The notes beneath the pieces were generated by a model that had not been told where the DNA came from, did no database searches, and worked only from the letters and a program-made list of their open reading frames with translations. The translations under genes were made by a program, and so were the position numbers. From Pseudomonas sp. Irchel s3f7 (GTDB lineage: Bacteria > Pseudomonadota > Gammaproteobacteria > Pseudomonadales > Pseudomonadaceae), in assembly GCF_900187615.1 (NCBI RefSeq), contig NZ_FYDO01000003.1, positions 186,001-250,000 of the forward strand: a DNA stretch of 64,000 nucleotides, in the 5' to 3' direction. The first letter of the stretch is position 1, and each line of letters begins with the position of its first letter. Positions 9,768-18,146 of this stretch are shown piece by piece.

Positions 9768-10976
9768 ATGACTATTCACGTTAACCAGGTAGGGAAGGCC
9801 TATCCAAAACTCAAAGGTCGCTGGCATGCACTCGGTACTTGGCTCGGGTTGTGTAAGCGCGATCAGAACTGGATCATCCGCGACGTCAGCTTCAAGGTGG
9901 GGCAGGGTGAGTCGGTGGGCATCATCGGCGTAAACGGTGCCGGCAAGAGTACGTTGCTCAAGATGATTACCGGCACCGCGATGCCAACTGAAGGTTCCAT
10001 CACCACTACCGGTCGAATTGCCGCCTTGCTTGAGTTGGGCATGGGCTTTCACCCTGAATTCACCGGGCGGCAGAACGTCGCGCTCGCCGGGCGCATGCAA
10101 GGGCTGGAACGCGCCGAAATCATTGCGTTGATGCCGGAAATCGAAGCTTTTGCTGAAATCGGTCACTACTTCGACATGCCGGTGCGGACATATTCTTCGG
10201 GCATGTTTGTGCGCCTAGCATTCAGTGTCGCCACTGCTGTTCGACCTGAGGTATTGATCGTCGACGAAGCATTGGCGGTGGGTGATGCCTACTTCCAGCA
10301 CAAGTCGTTTGCCCGCATTCGTGACTTCCGCGAGCAGGGCACCACCTTGCTATTTGTGTCGCATGATCCCGGCGCTATCAAAAGCTTGTGCGATCGTGCG
10401 ATTTTGCTGGGCGATCACAAAATGCTCATGGACGGTCGCCCAGACGATGTACTGGATTACTACAATGCGCTGATTGCCCGCAAGGAAGAGGGCTCATTGC
10501 AAGCTCAGGCAGTGAATGCTCCATACGCTGGTCGTTCCGGCAATGGCAAGGCGCGTATCGAGGAGCTGACGCTCAGCAGCAATGGCCGCGCGGCCAGTAT
10601 GCTCGAAGTAGGCGCTCCCCTGACCTTGAACCTCAAGATCAAAGCCAACGAGCCCATTTACGACCTGGCCTTGGGCTTCATGTTCAAAGACCGCACCGGC
10701 TACGACATTTTCGGAACCAACACTTGGTTGCGTGGCGAATTGCGTGATCTCGGTGTCGAGGCGGGTAAAGAACAGAACCTCACTGTAACCATTCCTGCAT
10801 TCAACGTCGGGCCAGGCAGTTACAGCTTGACTCTGGCTTTGCACGGTGGAGCCGATCATATTGAAGACAACTTCGATTGGTGGGACAAAGCTGTAGTGTT
10901 CAATGTGATTGGGAATTCCAGCTATAAACATTTCGCCGGCGTATGCGCCATGAACGCAGAGTTCAGGCTCGATTGA
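9768..10976 (+). CDS. wzt: ABC polysaccharide export ATPase with C-terminal sugar-binding domain
   Basis: This is the ATPase subunit partnering Wzm. In the 402-residue protein, Walker A (GVNGAGKST) lies at about residues 54-62, the signature (YSSGM) at 142-146, Walker B (VLIVDE) at 162-167 and the switch His at 199. Residues from about 255 onward form an extra beta-rich domain like the Wzt C-terminal domain, which in E. coli O8/O9a recognises the capped non-reducing end of the chain. The methyltransferase downstream is a plausible source of such a cap. Start chosen at ATG 9768, one base after wzm. Confidence 0.94.
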   Translation: MTIHVNQVGKAYPKLKGRWHALGTWLGLCKRDQNWIIRDVSFKVGQGESVGIIGVNGAGKSTLLKMITGTAMPTEGSITTTGRIAALLELGMGFHPEFTGRQNVALAGRMQGLERAEIIALMPEIEAFAEIGHYFDMPVRTYSSGMFVRLAFSVATAVRPEVLIVDEALAVGDAYFQHKSFARIRDFREQGTTLLFVSHDPGAIKSLCDRAILLGDHKMLMDGRPDDVLDYYNALIARKEEGSLQAQAVNAPYAGRSGNGKARIEELTLSSNGRAASMLEVGAPLTLNLKIKANEPIYDLALGFMFKDRTGYDIFGTNTWLRGELRDLGVEAGKEQNLTVTIPAFNVGPGSYSLTLALHGGADHIEDNFDWWDKAVVFNVIGNSSYKHFAGVCAMNAEFRLD

Positions 10977-11214
10977 TGTTTGAGTGCCTGCAAGGCGCGA
11001 GTGTGTGCTGGCTTCATGGATGTCTACATGTCGGTCGCTCAGGGGGAGGTTACCCTCCGAGCGGGCTTCATGGGCCACGGTGCGGTCCCTTTACTCGACG
11101 ATATCAAAACTACTTGCGTAGAATGGCTGTTCCAAGTGTTCCCGAAGCGTGCGCGTCCGGGGCTATACACTCATCCGCATGCACTGATCACTTACCCAGT
11201 TCTGAACACAAATA
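10977..11214 (+). other. Gap between wzt and methyltransferase with a hairpin and doubtful ORF
   Basis: The 238 bases contain an open frame from ATG 11016 to 11231 (71 codons) overlapping the next gene start by 17 bases. Its product resembles nothing I know and has no convincing ribosome site, so I do not call it a gene. A strong bulged hairpin lies at 11036-11063 (CGCTC/GAGCG outside, GGAGG/CCTCC inside) without a T-run. It may affect mRNA stability or downstream expression, or be decayed coding DNA. Confidence 0.4.
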
Positions 11215-12588
11215 ATGACTATAGATCTTAAAAAACTGCAGAAAACGATCCAGGCTGAAGTCAATCGCCGGGAATACGAGCGCGTTGATGCCAGCGCCAA
11301 CAACGAGAAAATGTCACGCAGCGTACCCAACGATATCGTGCGGGCATTTGAATTGCTGGATATCGAAGGCTATTTGCCGCCTAGGCATGAGGTTGCGTCC
11401 CAACCGGAGGTTCCGCTCATCGACGTTGGCAGCGACGAAACCCCTACGGCTCAGACTCCACCCCCAAGCCTGTACCGGAAGCTGCGTGGCCTTCCAGTGG
11501 TGGGGAAGTACTTTGGTCATCCGCGGATCATGAACTTCCTGACCCGTGTGCGTCAGCGTCCTGGCGGCGCAACAGTCAAGAACCTCTTCACTTCGCTCGC
11601 GCGCGGCGTGATTGTGCGGATTCCCGGTGCTCAGCGTGCCTCGCATGTTCTCGCTGTGGCACGCCACATGCCCGAGCGCCTCAGTGCGCTGGAGTGGCAT
11701 ATCGCCGATGGCCACGCGCGCTTGCGTAACGTCGGAATACAAGTGCAAAACCAGACCAACCAGAGCCTATACACGCATGCCCTGGCCATTCAGCAGAATG
11801 AGCAATACCTGGTCCAGCGCATGCGACGGCTGGAACGCCTGTTGCGCGAACAAGTCAAGACCATTGCTCAATTGGAAGCGCCACGGCCGGCTTTCGATGG
11901 CGGCGCAGAACCAGGAATGCCAGCTGAGCTTTATCTGGAGTTCGAAGCCAACTTCCGAGGCTCGCCGGAGATGATCCGCGAACGCCTCAAGCGTAACCTC
12001 ATGTACTTCCGCGATGATACGGTACAACCTCGGCTGCCGGTTCTGGATCTGGGTTGCGGTCGCGGCGAATGGTTGCAACTGCTCAAGGAGGAAAACATCC
12101 CAGCCTTTGGGGTCGATTCCAACAGCTCCATGATTGCACGCTGTGAAGATGCCAACCTTGAAGTATATCTGGACGATGCCGTGGAATATCTGGCACAGTT
12201 GGCGGACAACAGTCTGGCTGGCTTGACCGCATTCCACATTATCGAACACCTGCCACTGGGTGTGTTGATACGCCTTATCGACGAAGCACATCGCGTCGTC
12301 CGTCCTGGTGGCGTGGTGCTGTTTGAAACGCCTAACCCGGAAAATTTGATCACCGGTGCCTGCAACTTCTACATTGACCCGACGCACCGTAACCCGTTAC
12401 CACCGGCGTTGGTGGCATTCCTGCTAAAGGCTCGTGGTTTCGAGCGTGTCGAAATTGACCGCCGACACCCTGGCGACCCCTTGTTGTTGCTGCAAAGCAA
12501 TGAAGAAGCAATCTCCGGCCCACTCAATCAACTGCTGTTTGGCCCACAAGACTATGCAGCCATCGGTTATGTACCTGGAAAAGACTGA
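11215..12588 (+). CDS. Class I SAM-dependent methyltransferase with N-terminal extension
   Basis: The C-terminal half of this 457-residue protein is a Rossmann methyltransferase: motif I LDLGCGRGEW at about 277-286, then FHIIEHLP, HRVVRPGGVVLFETPNPEN and a DPTHRNPLPP substrate loop. The first 240 residues are unrelated, with a likely helical or coiled-coil stretch at about 155-225 (LRNVGIQVQNQTNQS..., RRLERLLREQ). The design recalls chain-terminating O-antigen methyltransferases such as WbdD, though I see no kinase domain. Next to wzt, its likely role is methylating the growing polysaccharide, possibly as an end cap; this is inference. Confidence 0.8.
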   Translation: MTIDLKKLQKTIQAEVNRREYERVDASANNEKMSRSVPNDIVRAFELLDIEGYLPPRHEVASQPEVPLIDVGSDETPTAQTPPPSLYRKLRGLPVVGKYFGHPRIMNFLTRVRQRPGGATVKNLFTSLARGVIVRIPGAQRASHVLAVARHMPERLSALEWHIADGHARLRNVGIQVQNQTNQSLYTHALAIQQNEQYLVQRMRRLERLLREQVKTIAQLEAPRPAFDGGAEPGMPAELYLEFEANFRGSPEMIRERLKRNLMYFRDDTVQPRLPVLDLGCGRGEWLQLLKEENIPAFGVDSNSSMIARCEDANLEVYLDDAVEYLAQLADNSLAGLTAFHIIEHLPLGVLIRLIDEAHRVVRPGGVVLFETPNPENLITGACNFYIDPTHRNPLPPALVAFLLKARGFERVEIDRRHPGDPLLLLQSNEEAISGPLNQLLFGPQDYAAIGYVPGKD

Positions 12589-12597
12589 ATTGATCTC

Positions 12598-15480
12598 ATG
12601 CATTTAATTATCTGCAACGAGCGCCTGCTTTTTCGTTTTGGTGTCGACCGTGTGTTGCTGCTGCTCGCTCAAGGGCTCAAGGCAGCAGGCTGGCGCATCA
12701 CTTTTGTCGCCCAACGCGCGAATCATGATGTATTGCGTCGCATAACTGACGATATCCACACGCCACCGGAGCATCTGGGGCCATACACCGAACTTGATCA
12801 GGTCACTGCCGACTGGCTGCGCAGAAACAAGCACCAGTTCGTACCCGCCGGGCGGGATCCATCGGGTACGGTCGCACTGATTGGTGGCTGGCCGTTCTAC
12901 GCCTCCATCGCGGTGTTTCGTCAGTGGGGTGTTCCTACAGTTGCGTTGGATTGCGGTGGCGTACCCTACGAAGACATGAAAGGTCCGGCGAGGCTCGTAC
13001 AGGAGCGCTTACGCGCCCAGCGTCGCGAATACTTGCCTGAAGCTCGGGTTGTCACGCCGATCAGTCATTTCGTTTCGCGCACCCAGAGCCTTCCCGATGC
13101 TGGTCTGGATGTGGAAATCGCCATGATTCACCTGGGTGCCAACCACTTGGTGGGCGCTGTCGATCAAAGTCTTTGGCAGAATGGCCATCAGACTCAACGC
13201 GTCGTGGCATCGACAGAAACGACTGACGGCCCGATGATCGTTAATTTGGGACGCTGGGAAACCGGCAATTACAAAAATAGCGAAGGCCTCTATCCTATTG
13301 CTCGGCAGATCATTGCCGTATATCCCAAGGCACGATTTAGCGTACTGGCCACAGCCGACGAACTGGATTTACCGGCTGACTTGGTTGGTTACATCCTACC
13401 ACTCGGTCATCCTAGTGATGCCGATCTGTCCGCTCTGATGGCCAGCGCTCAGCTAGGTATCAGTGTTTCGCATTGGGAAGGTTTCAACCTGCCGCTCGCA
13501 GAAATGCAGCAGCTGCGCAAGCCGGTGTTGGTACTTAACATTGGTGCGCATCCGGAAGTAGTCGCCGACCCGCAGCAGCTGTGCAGCGATGAACAGGATA
13601 TCGGTGAAAAAGCCCTACGCGTGCTCGCCGGCGAATTGCTGACTGGTCCCGAATGGGAGGTCCGCCTCGACACGTTCCAACAGACCTTTACCTGGCAGCG
13701 CACGATCAAGGCATATGCTGATCTGCTCGGCAACCTAGCCCCTGTGAAGGAATTGCCGGTACCACGGCTGGTCATCGATACCAGCGCCTGTCTGCGCGAT
13801 ACCGCCAATACCGGTGTGGCGCGGGTCGTGCGTAGCCTGACGCGCAAACTTCAGGATTTTGGAGAGCCGCTGTTCGTGACATGGGATGAAACCCTGCGCG
13901 AATACGTGCTCCCTACTGAGGGCGAGTATCACAATCTGGCGTTGTACGGCGGACCTAAGCCGGACCCTGAGCACTATGTGCTGTCCCGCTCGCCGGCCAA
14001 CCGGCGTCAGACACTGGCCAGCATTGGTGCGCGTGCACTGCGCGGCGGCTGGTTGCTGCAAAGCGAGATCGTTTTCGAACGCCATGGCCCTGAGAGGCGT
14101 GCCGCTGCGCGCGAACTTGGCCTGAAAGTGGCAGCGATCTTTTACGATGCGATTCCTGTTACCCATCCCGAGTGGGTTGCAGACACCGTCATCCGTGACA
14201 ACCATGCGGCCTATATGAGCGGCCTGGCCGAAACCGACCGTGTGCTGCCGATTTCTCCAGATGCCGGCAAGCAACTGCAGGCCTATTGGGCGCGTGAAGG
14301 CATAGTCCCTCACGCAATGGTCAAGACCTGCTGGATTCCCGGCGAACTGACCGCTTCCCCTCGCGCCACCACGCCAGCTGCCGCACCGCATTCCGGTGAG
14401 CCGTTGCGCATTCTTTGCGTCTCGACCCTGGAGCCGCGCAAGAACCACAAGGTTCTTCTCGAAGCTGTTGCCCGTCTGGCACGCGATTATCCTCAACTGG
14501 AATGGCAGCTGGACCTGATAGGCAATCGCTATGCGGGAGCCGATTACATCGTCGATGCCGTACGTGCTGCGAGTGCTGCCGATCCGCGCATCGTCTGGCA
14601 CGGCGTGGTCAACGACACAACCCTCAACGACTACTACGCCAAGGCGCATATCGGCGTGTACGCATCGTTGGTCGAGGGGTATGGCATGCCCATTGTCGAA
14701 TCCCTTTGGCATGCCCGCCCATGCGTGTGTCACAACGGCGGCGTGATGGCCGAGCTGGCTGCCGAAGGTGGTTGCCGCACCGTGGACATGACAGACCCCG
14801 ATGCACTCGCCGCGCAAATTTACGCGTTGGCAACCCAGCCGCGGCAGTATTTGCAACTCGCCAGCGAAGCCGTGGAGAGACCGATTCTGACATGGCGCAG
14901 TTACGCGCGCGCGCTGCTAAGGCAATTGTCCAGCCATGTTCCGCGCTTGACTAGCAAGCCATTGCCGCGTCAATGGAAGAACTTGTTGATCGCACCGCAA
15001 TTGGAACTTGTGGATGATCCGGCCCAGCTGGCGTTAGCGTGTTTGCTGGTTCAGCGCCCAGCGGGGTGTGCGCTGCTTTTGGGGGAGCACCCCGAGTGGT
15101 TGCCACCACTGGTCGCCCATCACGTACTGCGCGCCTGGCAAGTAGCCCAAGGCAACTTGTCGGGAAAGATCACGAGCCAAGGTTCTCTCAGTCGTATCGA
15201 TGCGCCCATTAATGCTGCCTTACCGCTGTTGCTGGATGAGCTGGACGACAACGATATAGCGGTCGACCTGGTAATCCTTAGTGCTCAGCAAGCCGCTGAT
15301 GACGAGGTGCGTCGGGCACTGACGACGCTGGTTACAGGGCAGGGCGAAGGACTTATTTTGTTAGAATATAGTACTGCTGGCACTACTGCGCAGGCGCTGG
15401 GCCTGTCGGCTGACGTCGCCATCGAGCTGCCAGGTTACAGTGGCTATCTATACCCACAAGTGTCGACAGGGTCGAATTAA
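12598..15480 (+). CDS. Double GT4 glycosyltransferase (two GT-B units)
   Basis: At 960 residues this is about twice the usual length. Residues 1 to about 380 form one GT-B unit with the EX7E motif EGFNLPLAE. Residues from about 395 to 780 form a second unit (VSTLEPRKNHK, then EGYGMPIVE). A tail of about 170 residues follows that I do not recognise. Such two-headed enzymes often add two different linkages of a repeat, as known for several D-mannan/D-rhamnan and O-antigen polymerising enzymes. The sugars cannot be told from sequence. It begins nine bases after the methyltransferase, and its stop overlaps the next start (TAATG). Confidence 0.88.
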   Translation: MHLIICNERLLFRFGVDRVLLLLAQGLKAAGWRITFVAQRANHDVLRRITDDIHTPPEHLGPYTELDQVTADWLRRNKHQFVPAGRDPSGTVALIGGWPFYASIAVFRQWGVPTVALDCGGVPYEDMKGPARLVQERLRAQRREYLPEARVVTPISHFVSRTQSLPDAGLDVEIAMIHLGANHLVGAVDQSLWQNGHQTQRVVASTETTDGPMIVNLGRWETGNYKNSEGLYPIARQIIAVYPKARFSVLATADELDLPADLVGYILPLGHPSDADLSALMASAQLGISVSHWEGFNLPLAEMQQLRKPVLVLNIGAHPEVVADPQQLCSDEQDIGEKALRVLAGELLTGPEWEVRLDTFQQTFTWQRTIKAYADLLGNLAPVKELPVPRLVIDTSACLRDTANTGVARVVRSLTRKLQDFGEPLFVTWDETLREYVLPTEGEYHNLALYGGPKPDPEHYVLSRSPANRRQTLASIGARALRGGWLLQSEIVFERHGPERRAAARELGLKVAAIFYDAIPVTHPEWVADTVIRDNHAAYMSGLAETDRVLPISPDAGKQLQAYWAREGIVPHAMVKTCWIPGELTASPRATTPAAAPHSGEPLRILCVSTLEPRKNHKVLLEAVARLARDYPQLEWQLDLIGNRYAGADYIVDAVRAASAADPRIVWHGVVNDTTLNDYYAKAHIGVYASLVEGYGMPIVESLWHARPCVCHNGGVMAELAAEGGCRTVDMTDPDALAAQIYALATQPRQYLQLASEAVERPILTWRSYARALLRQLSSHVPRLTSKPLPRQWKNLLIAPQLELVDDPAQLALACLLVQRPAGCALLLGEHPEWLPPLVAHHVLRAWQVAQGNLSGKITSQGSLSRIDAPINAALPLLLDELDDNDIAVDLVILSAQQAADDEVRRALTTLVTGQGEGLILLEYSTAGTTAQALGLSADVAIELPGYSGYLYPQVSTGSN

Positions 15481-17123
15481 TGAAGATTCTCGTAATCTCC
15501 AACTTCTTCCCACCGTATGTTATCGGCGGTGCAGAAATCATCGCCCACCATCAGGCCCGCGTGTTGGCTGCGCGGGGCCATGAGGTACGAGTGCTGGCAG
15601 GGGACAACAGTCGCGGCCTACCGGGCTACCCAATCGAGAAGGAGGTTTTCGATGGTTTGCCCGTAACGCGCGTATCCCTGACGTATCTGGATTTTGCGCC
15701 GACTGGCAATAATGTCGCGCATCCAGGCGTGGAGCGTATTTTCCTCAAGTTGATCGCTCAGTGGCGCCCCGACGTCATTCATGCGCATCACATGGCGGGC
15801 CTCTCACTGGGTATCTTGCAACTGGCTCGGGCACATGGCATACGCATCGCACTAACCCTTCACGACCATTGGGGTTTCTGCATGAACAGCACGAGGATTA
15901 CGACCCAAAACGTCCTGTGCCATGACAGTACCAAGTGTCACAAATGCCATTCCCATATCTACAATGAAGGAGTGATGTTGCCCCAACGCATGCGCCAGGA
16001 CTACCTGCGCTGGCAACTGGATGCCGTCGATTATTTTATTTCGCCCAGCCACTACCTGGCTAACACATATATCGCGAACGGCCTTCCTGCCGAGCGCATG
16101 AACGTCATAGCGAACGGCATTGAGCTTGAGCGTTTCATCAATACCACACCTTCCGCGCCCGGCCCACGCCTCAATGTGCTCTTCACCGGTTACATGGGTG
16201 GGCACAAAGGCGTGCCAACGCTGCTCAAAGCCTTGGCGTTGCTTCCATCCGAGCGGGTACATGTGGATATGGTCGGTGATGGCCATATGATGGAAAGCTA
16301 CAGGGCCGAGCTGCGCGATATTGCCCCCAACGTTTCTGCCAAATTCTGGGGGCGCCTACCCAACGCGCGTATTGCAGAGCGCTATGCCCAGGCTCACGTA
16401 TTTGTTCTCCCGTCGGTATGCCCGGAAAACCAACCTGTGACCATCACCGAGGCCATGGCGTGTGGCCTGCCAGTGGTTGCCTCACGCATTGGCGGTATTT
16501 CTGAACTGGTGGACAACGGCAATACCGGTTTCTTGTTCGAGCATGGCAATGCTGAAGAGCTGGCGGAGCGTCTGCGCAATTACATTGACCGACCGGAGCT
16601 GATAGTGACTCACGGAACGGCCGGCCGTGATCGCATCCAGGCGTACGCTTTCGACCTGCAGATTGAGCGTATCGAAGCCTTGCTCGCTTCTCCGGGAGCT
16701 GCGCGTAGCGAGGCTCCGCAGTTGATTGCCTGCCACGGCGCTCCGTTGCAAGGTACCTTCGATACTGTGCTCGAGGAGCTGTGCCCGGTCCCTGCCAACC
16801 GCCCGCAACCGGCGAGCCAGCCGTGTTGCATTCCGGCCAACTGGATCAATCCGGAGCAGGCGGATGTGCTATGGGTGGCTGGGCCGGTGGAGGGTGACCC
16901 GGAAGTGGCGCTGAAATACATCGAGGCCTATCGTAAGCTCGGTAAACAGGTGGTACTGGATGAACGCCACCTGTTGGTGGCCCGCAATACACAGACCTCC
17001 CTGTTGGTTCGGGGAGGGGGGCAAGTCGCCTTGGGTCTGAAACACCTGTTGGCGTACTCCAAAGATTCGCCGGGAACGGCTGTTGCCGGCGCGCCTGCAA
17101 GGATTGCTGCTGTTCAAACGTGA
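15480..17123 (+). CDS. GT4-type glycosyltransferase with C-terminal extension
   Basis: The first 400 of 547 residues form a GT-B glycosyltransferase: GGAEIIAHHQARVLAARGHEV at the start, LFTGYMGGHKG at the domain junction and the EX7E motif ENQPVTITE. A cysteine-rich insert (FCMNSTRITTQNVLCHD, then KCHKC) lies at about residues 137-160, as in some related GT4 proteins. The last 140 residues are a separate, unrecognised segment. Its start overlaps the previous stop, so it is the last gene of the wzm-wzt block. It converges on the minus-strand operon, with a hairpin in the 67-base gap. Confidence 0.86.
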   Translation: MKILVISNFFPPYVIGGAEIIAHHQARVLAARGHEVRVLAGDNSRGLPGYPIEKEVFDGLPVTRVSLTYLDFAPTGNNVAHPGVERIFLKLIAQWRPDVIHAHHMAGLSLGILQLARAHGIRIALTLHDHWGFCMNSTRITTQNVLCHDSTKCHKCHSHIYNEGVMLPQRMRQDYLRWQLDAVDYFISPSHYLANTYIANGLPAERMNVIANGIELERFINTTPSAPGPRLNVLFTGYMGGHKGVPTLLKALALLPSERVHVDMVGDGHMMESYRAELRDIAPNVSAKFWGRLPNARIAERYAQAHVFVLPSVCPENQPVTITEAMACGLPVVASRIGGISELVDNGNTGFLFEHGNAEELAERLRNYIDRPELIVTHGTAGRDRIQAYAFDLQIERIEALLASPGAARSEAPQLIACHGAPLQGTFDTVLEELCPVPANRPQPASQPCCIPANWINPEQADVLWVAGPVEGDPEVALKYIEAYRKLGKQVVLDERHLLVARNTQTSLLVRGGGQVALGLKHLLAYSKDSPGTAVAGAPARIAAVQT

Positions 17124-17124
17124 T

Positions 17125-17178
17125 AGCAACTCGAGTTGCTTTGCGGCCCTTTCGCGGGCATACCGCGAGGGGCCGCAA
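17125..17178. terminator. Two adjacent inverted repeats at a convergent junction
   Basis: A 16-base perfect palindrome at 17125-17140 (AGCAACTCGAGTTGCT) is followed by a larger hairpin. Its arms TTGCGGCCC at 17141-17149 and GGGCCGCAA at 17170-17178 enclose an inner CGCGG/CCGCG pairing. The position between two convergent operons fits a bidirectional terminator. There is no T-run on either side, however, and the GC-rich arm also resembles a REP unit, so the role is uncertain. Confidence 0.5.
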
Positions 17179-17190
17179 TGCGGCACCTGT

Positions 17191-18144
17191 TCATCGTCCA
17201 AGCAATCGTGCAAGACCAATGTCGAGGGGCGTAGGCTCCGACATTTTGAAGCTACCTAGTAGACGCTTGTTATTGGCCCGAGAATGGCGAATATCCCCCG
17301 AGCGAGCAGGCTGATAAGTGACTTCCGGCAATCCCCCCAGCACTTCGGAAAGTGTTGCCAAAATATTATTTAGTGATGTCGCTTTATTCAAACCAACGTT
17401 GAATGCACCTCCTTCGATGGTGGGGAACTCCAGTCCCTGCATTAACAGCTTCACTAAATCACTGACAAAGAAAAAGTCACGGGTCTGCTCGCCGTCACCG
17501 AACACCGAAATGGGCAGCCCTTTTTGCGCGCGCTCGGCAAAAATGCTGATAACCCCGGAATATGGCGAGGAGGGGTCCTGGCGTGGCCCAAAGATATTGA
17601 AGAAACGGAAGATTACGGGCTCCAACCCGTGTTGGCGGCGGTAGAAGTCTAGATAAAACTCGCTGGCCAGCTTATCCGACGCATACGGCGTCAAGGGCGC
17701 CTTTGGCGTGTCTTCGCCGATGGACTCGCCCTCGCCGTTGTTGCCGTAGATCGCTGCACTGGAAGCGAACACAACCCGCTTGATGCCTGTCAGGCGCATA
17801 GCTTCGCAGACATTCAAAGTGCCGATGAAGTTGCTCTGATGTGTGCGTACCGGGTCATCTACGGAGGCTTGTACCGAAGCGACGGCTGCCAGGTGTACGA
17901 CAGCTTGACAGCCCTTGGCTGCTCGTGCGACCAAGGCTGCATCAGCGACGTCGCCTTCGATGAACTCAATTCGTGGGTTGTCCATCGGCAGGTTATGGCG
18001 CTTGCCGGTAGACAAGTCATCAAGAACCCGCACCGAATAACCATTGGCAAGTAATGCGTCGGTAAGGTGTGAGCCTATGAAACCGGCGCCACCAGTAACC
18101 AGGACAGTAGTGTCGGGCACGAGAGTATCCATTAGTTTGGCCAT
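17191..18144 (-). CDS. NAD-dependent sugar epimerase, GalE/WbpP-like
   Basis: This extended short-chain dehydrogenase has 317 residues, with [11 protein letters not shown] at about 17-27 and the catalytic Tyr154-x3-Lys158 (YASDK). Overall it resembles UDP-hexose and UDP-N-acetylhexosamine C4-epimerases. It is the last gene of the minus-strand operon, beginning two bases after the stop of the membrane protein gene. The AGGA ribosome site almost touches the ATG, so MDTLVP four codons later is an alternative start. It could supply a UDP-sugar to the Gtr proteins upstream, which matters when asking which sugar they carry. Confidence 0.82.
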   Translation of the reverse strand: MAKLMDTLVPDTTVLVTGGAGFIGSHLTDALLANGYSVRVLDDLSTGKRHNLPMDNPRIEFIEGDVADAALVARAAKGCQAVVHLAAVASVQASVDDPVRTHQSNFIGTLNVCEAMRLTGIKRVVFASSAAIYGNNGEGESIGEDTPKAPLTPYASDKLASEFYLDFYRRQHGLEPVIFRFFNIFGPRQDPSSPYSGVISIFAERAQKGLPISVFGDGEQTRDFFFVSDLVKLLMQGLEFPTIEGGAFNVGLNKATSLNNILATLSEVLGGLPEVTYQPARSGDIRHSRANNKRLLGSFKMSEPTPLDIGLARLLGR

Positions 18145-18146
18145 TC

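Noticed and set aside
11016..11231. 71-codon ORF between wzt and the methyltransferase
   Set aside because: It has no convincing ribosome site or similarity and overlaps the next start; kept only as part of the gap description.
13735..14856. 373-codon minus-strand ORF
   Set aside because: It is antisense to the double glycosyltransferase with no motifs or ribosome site.
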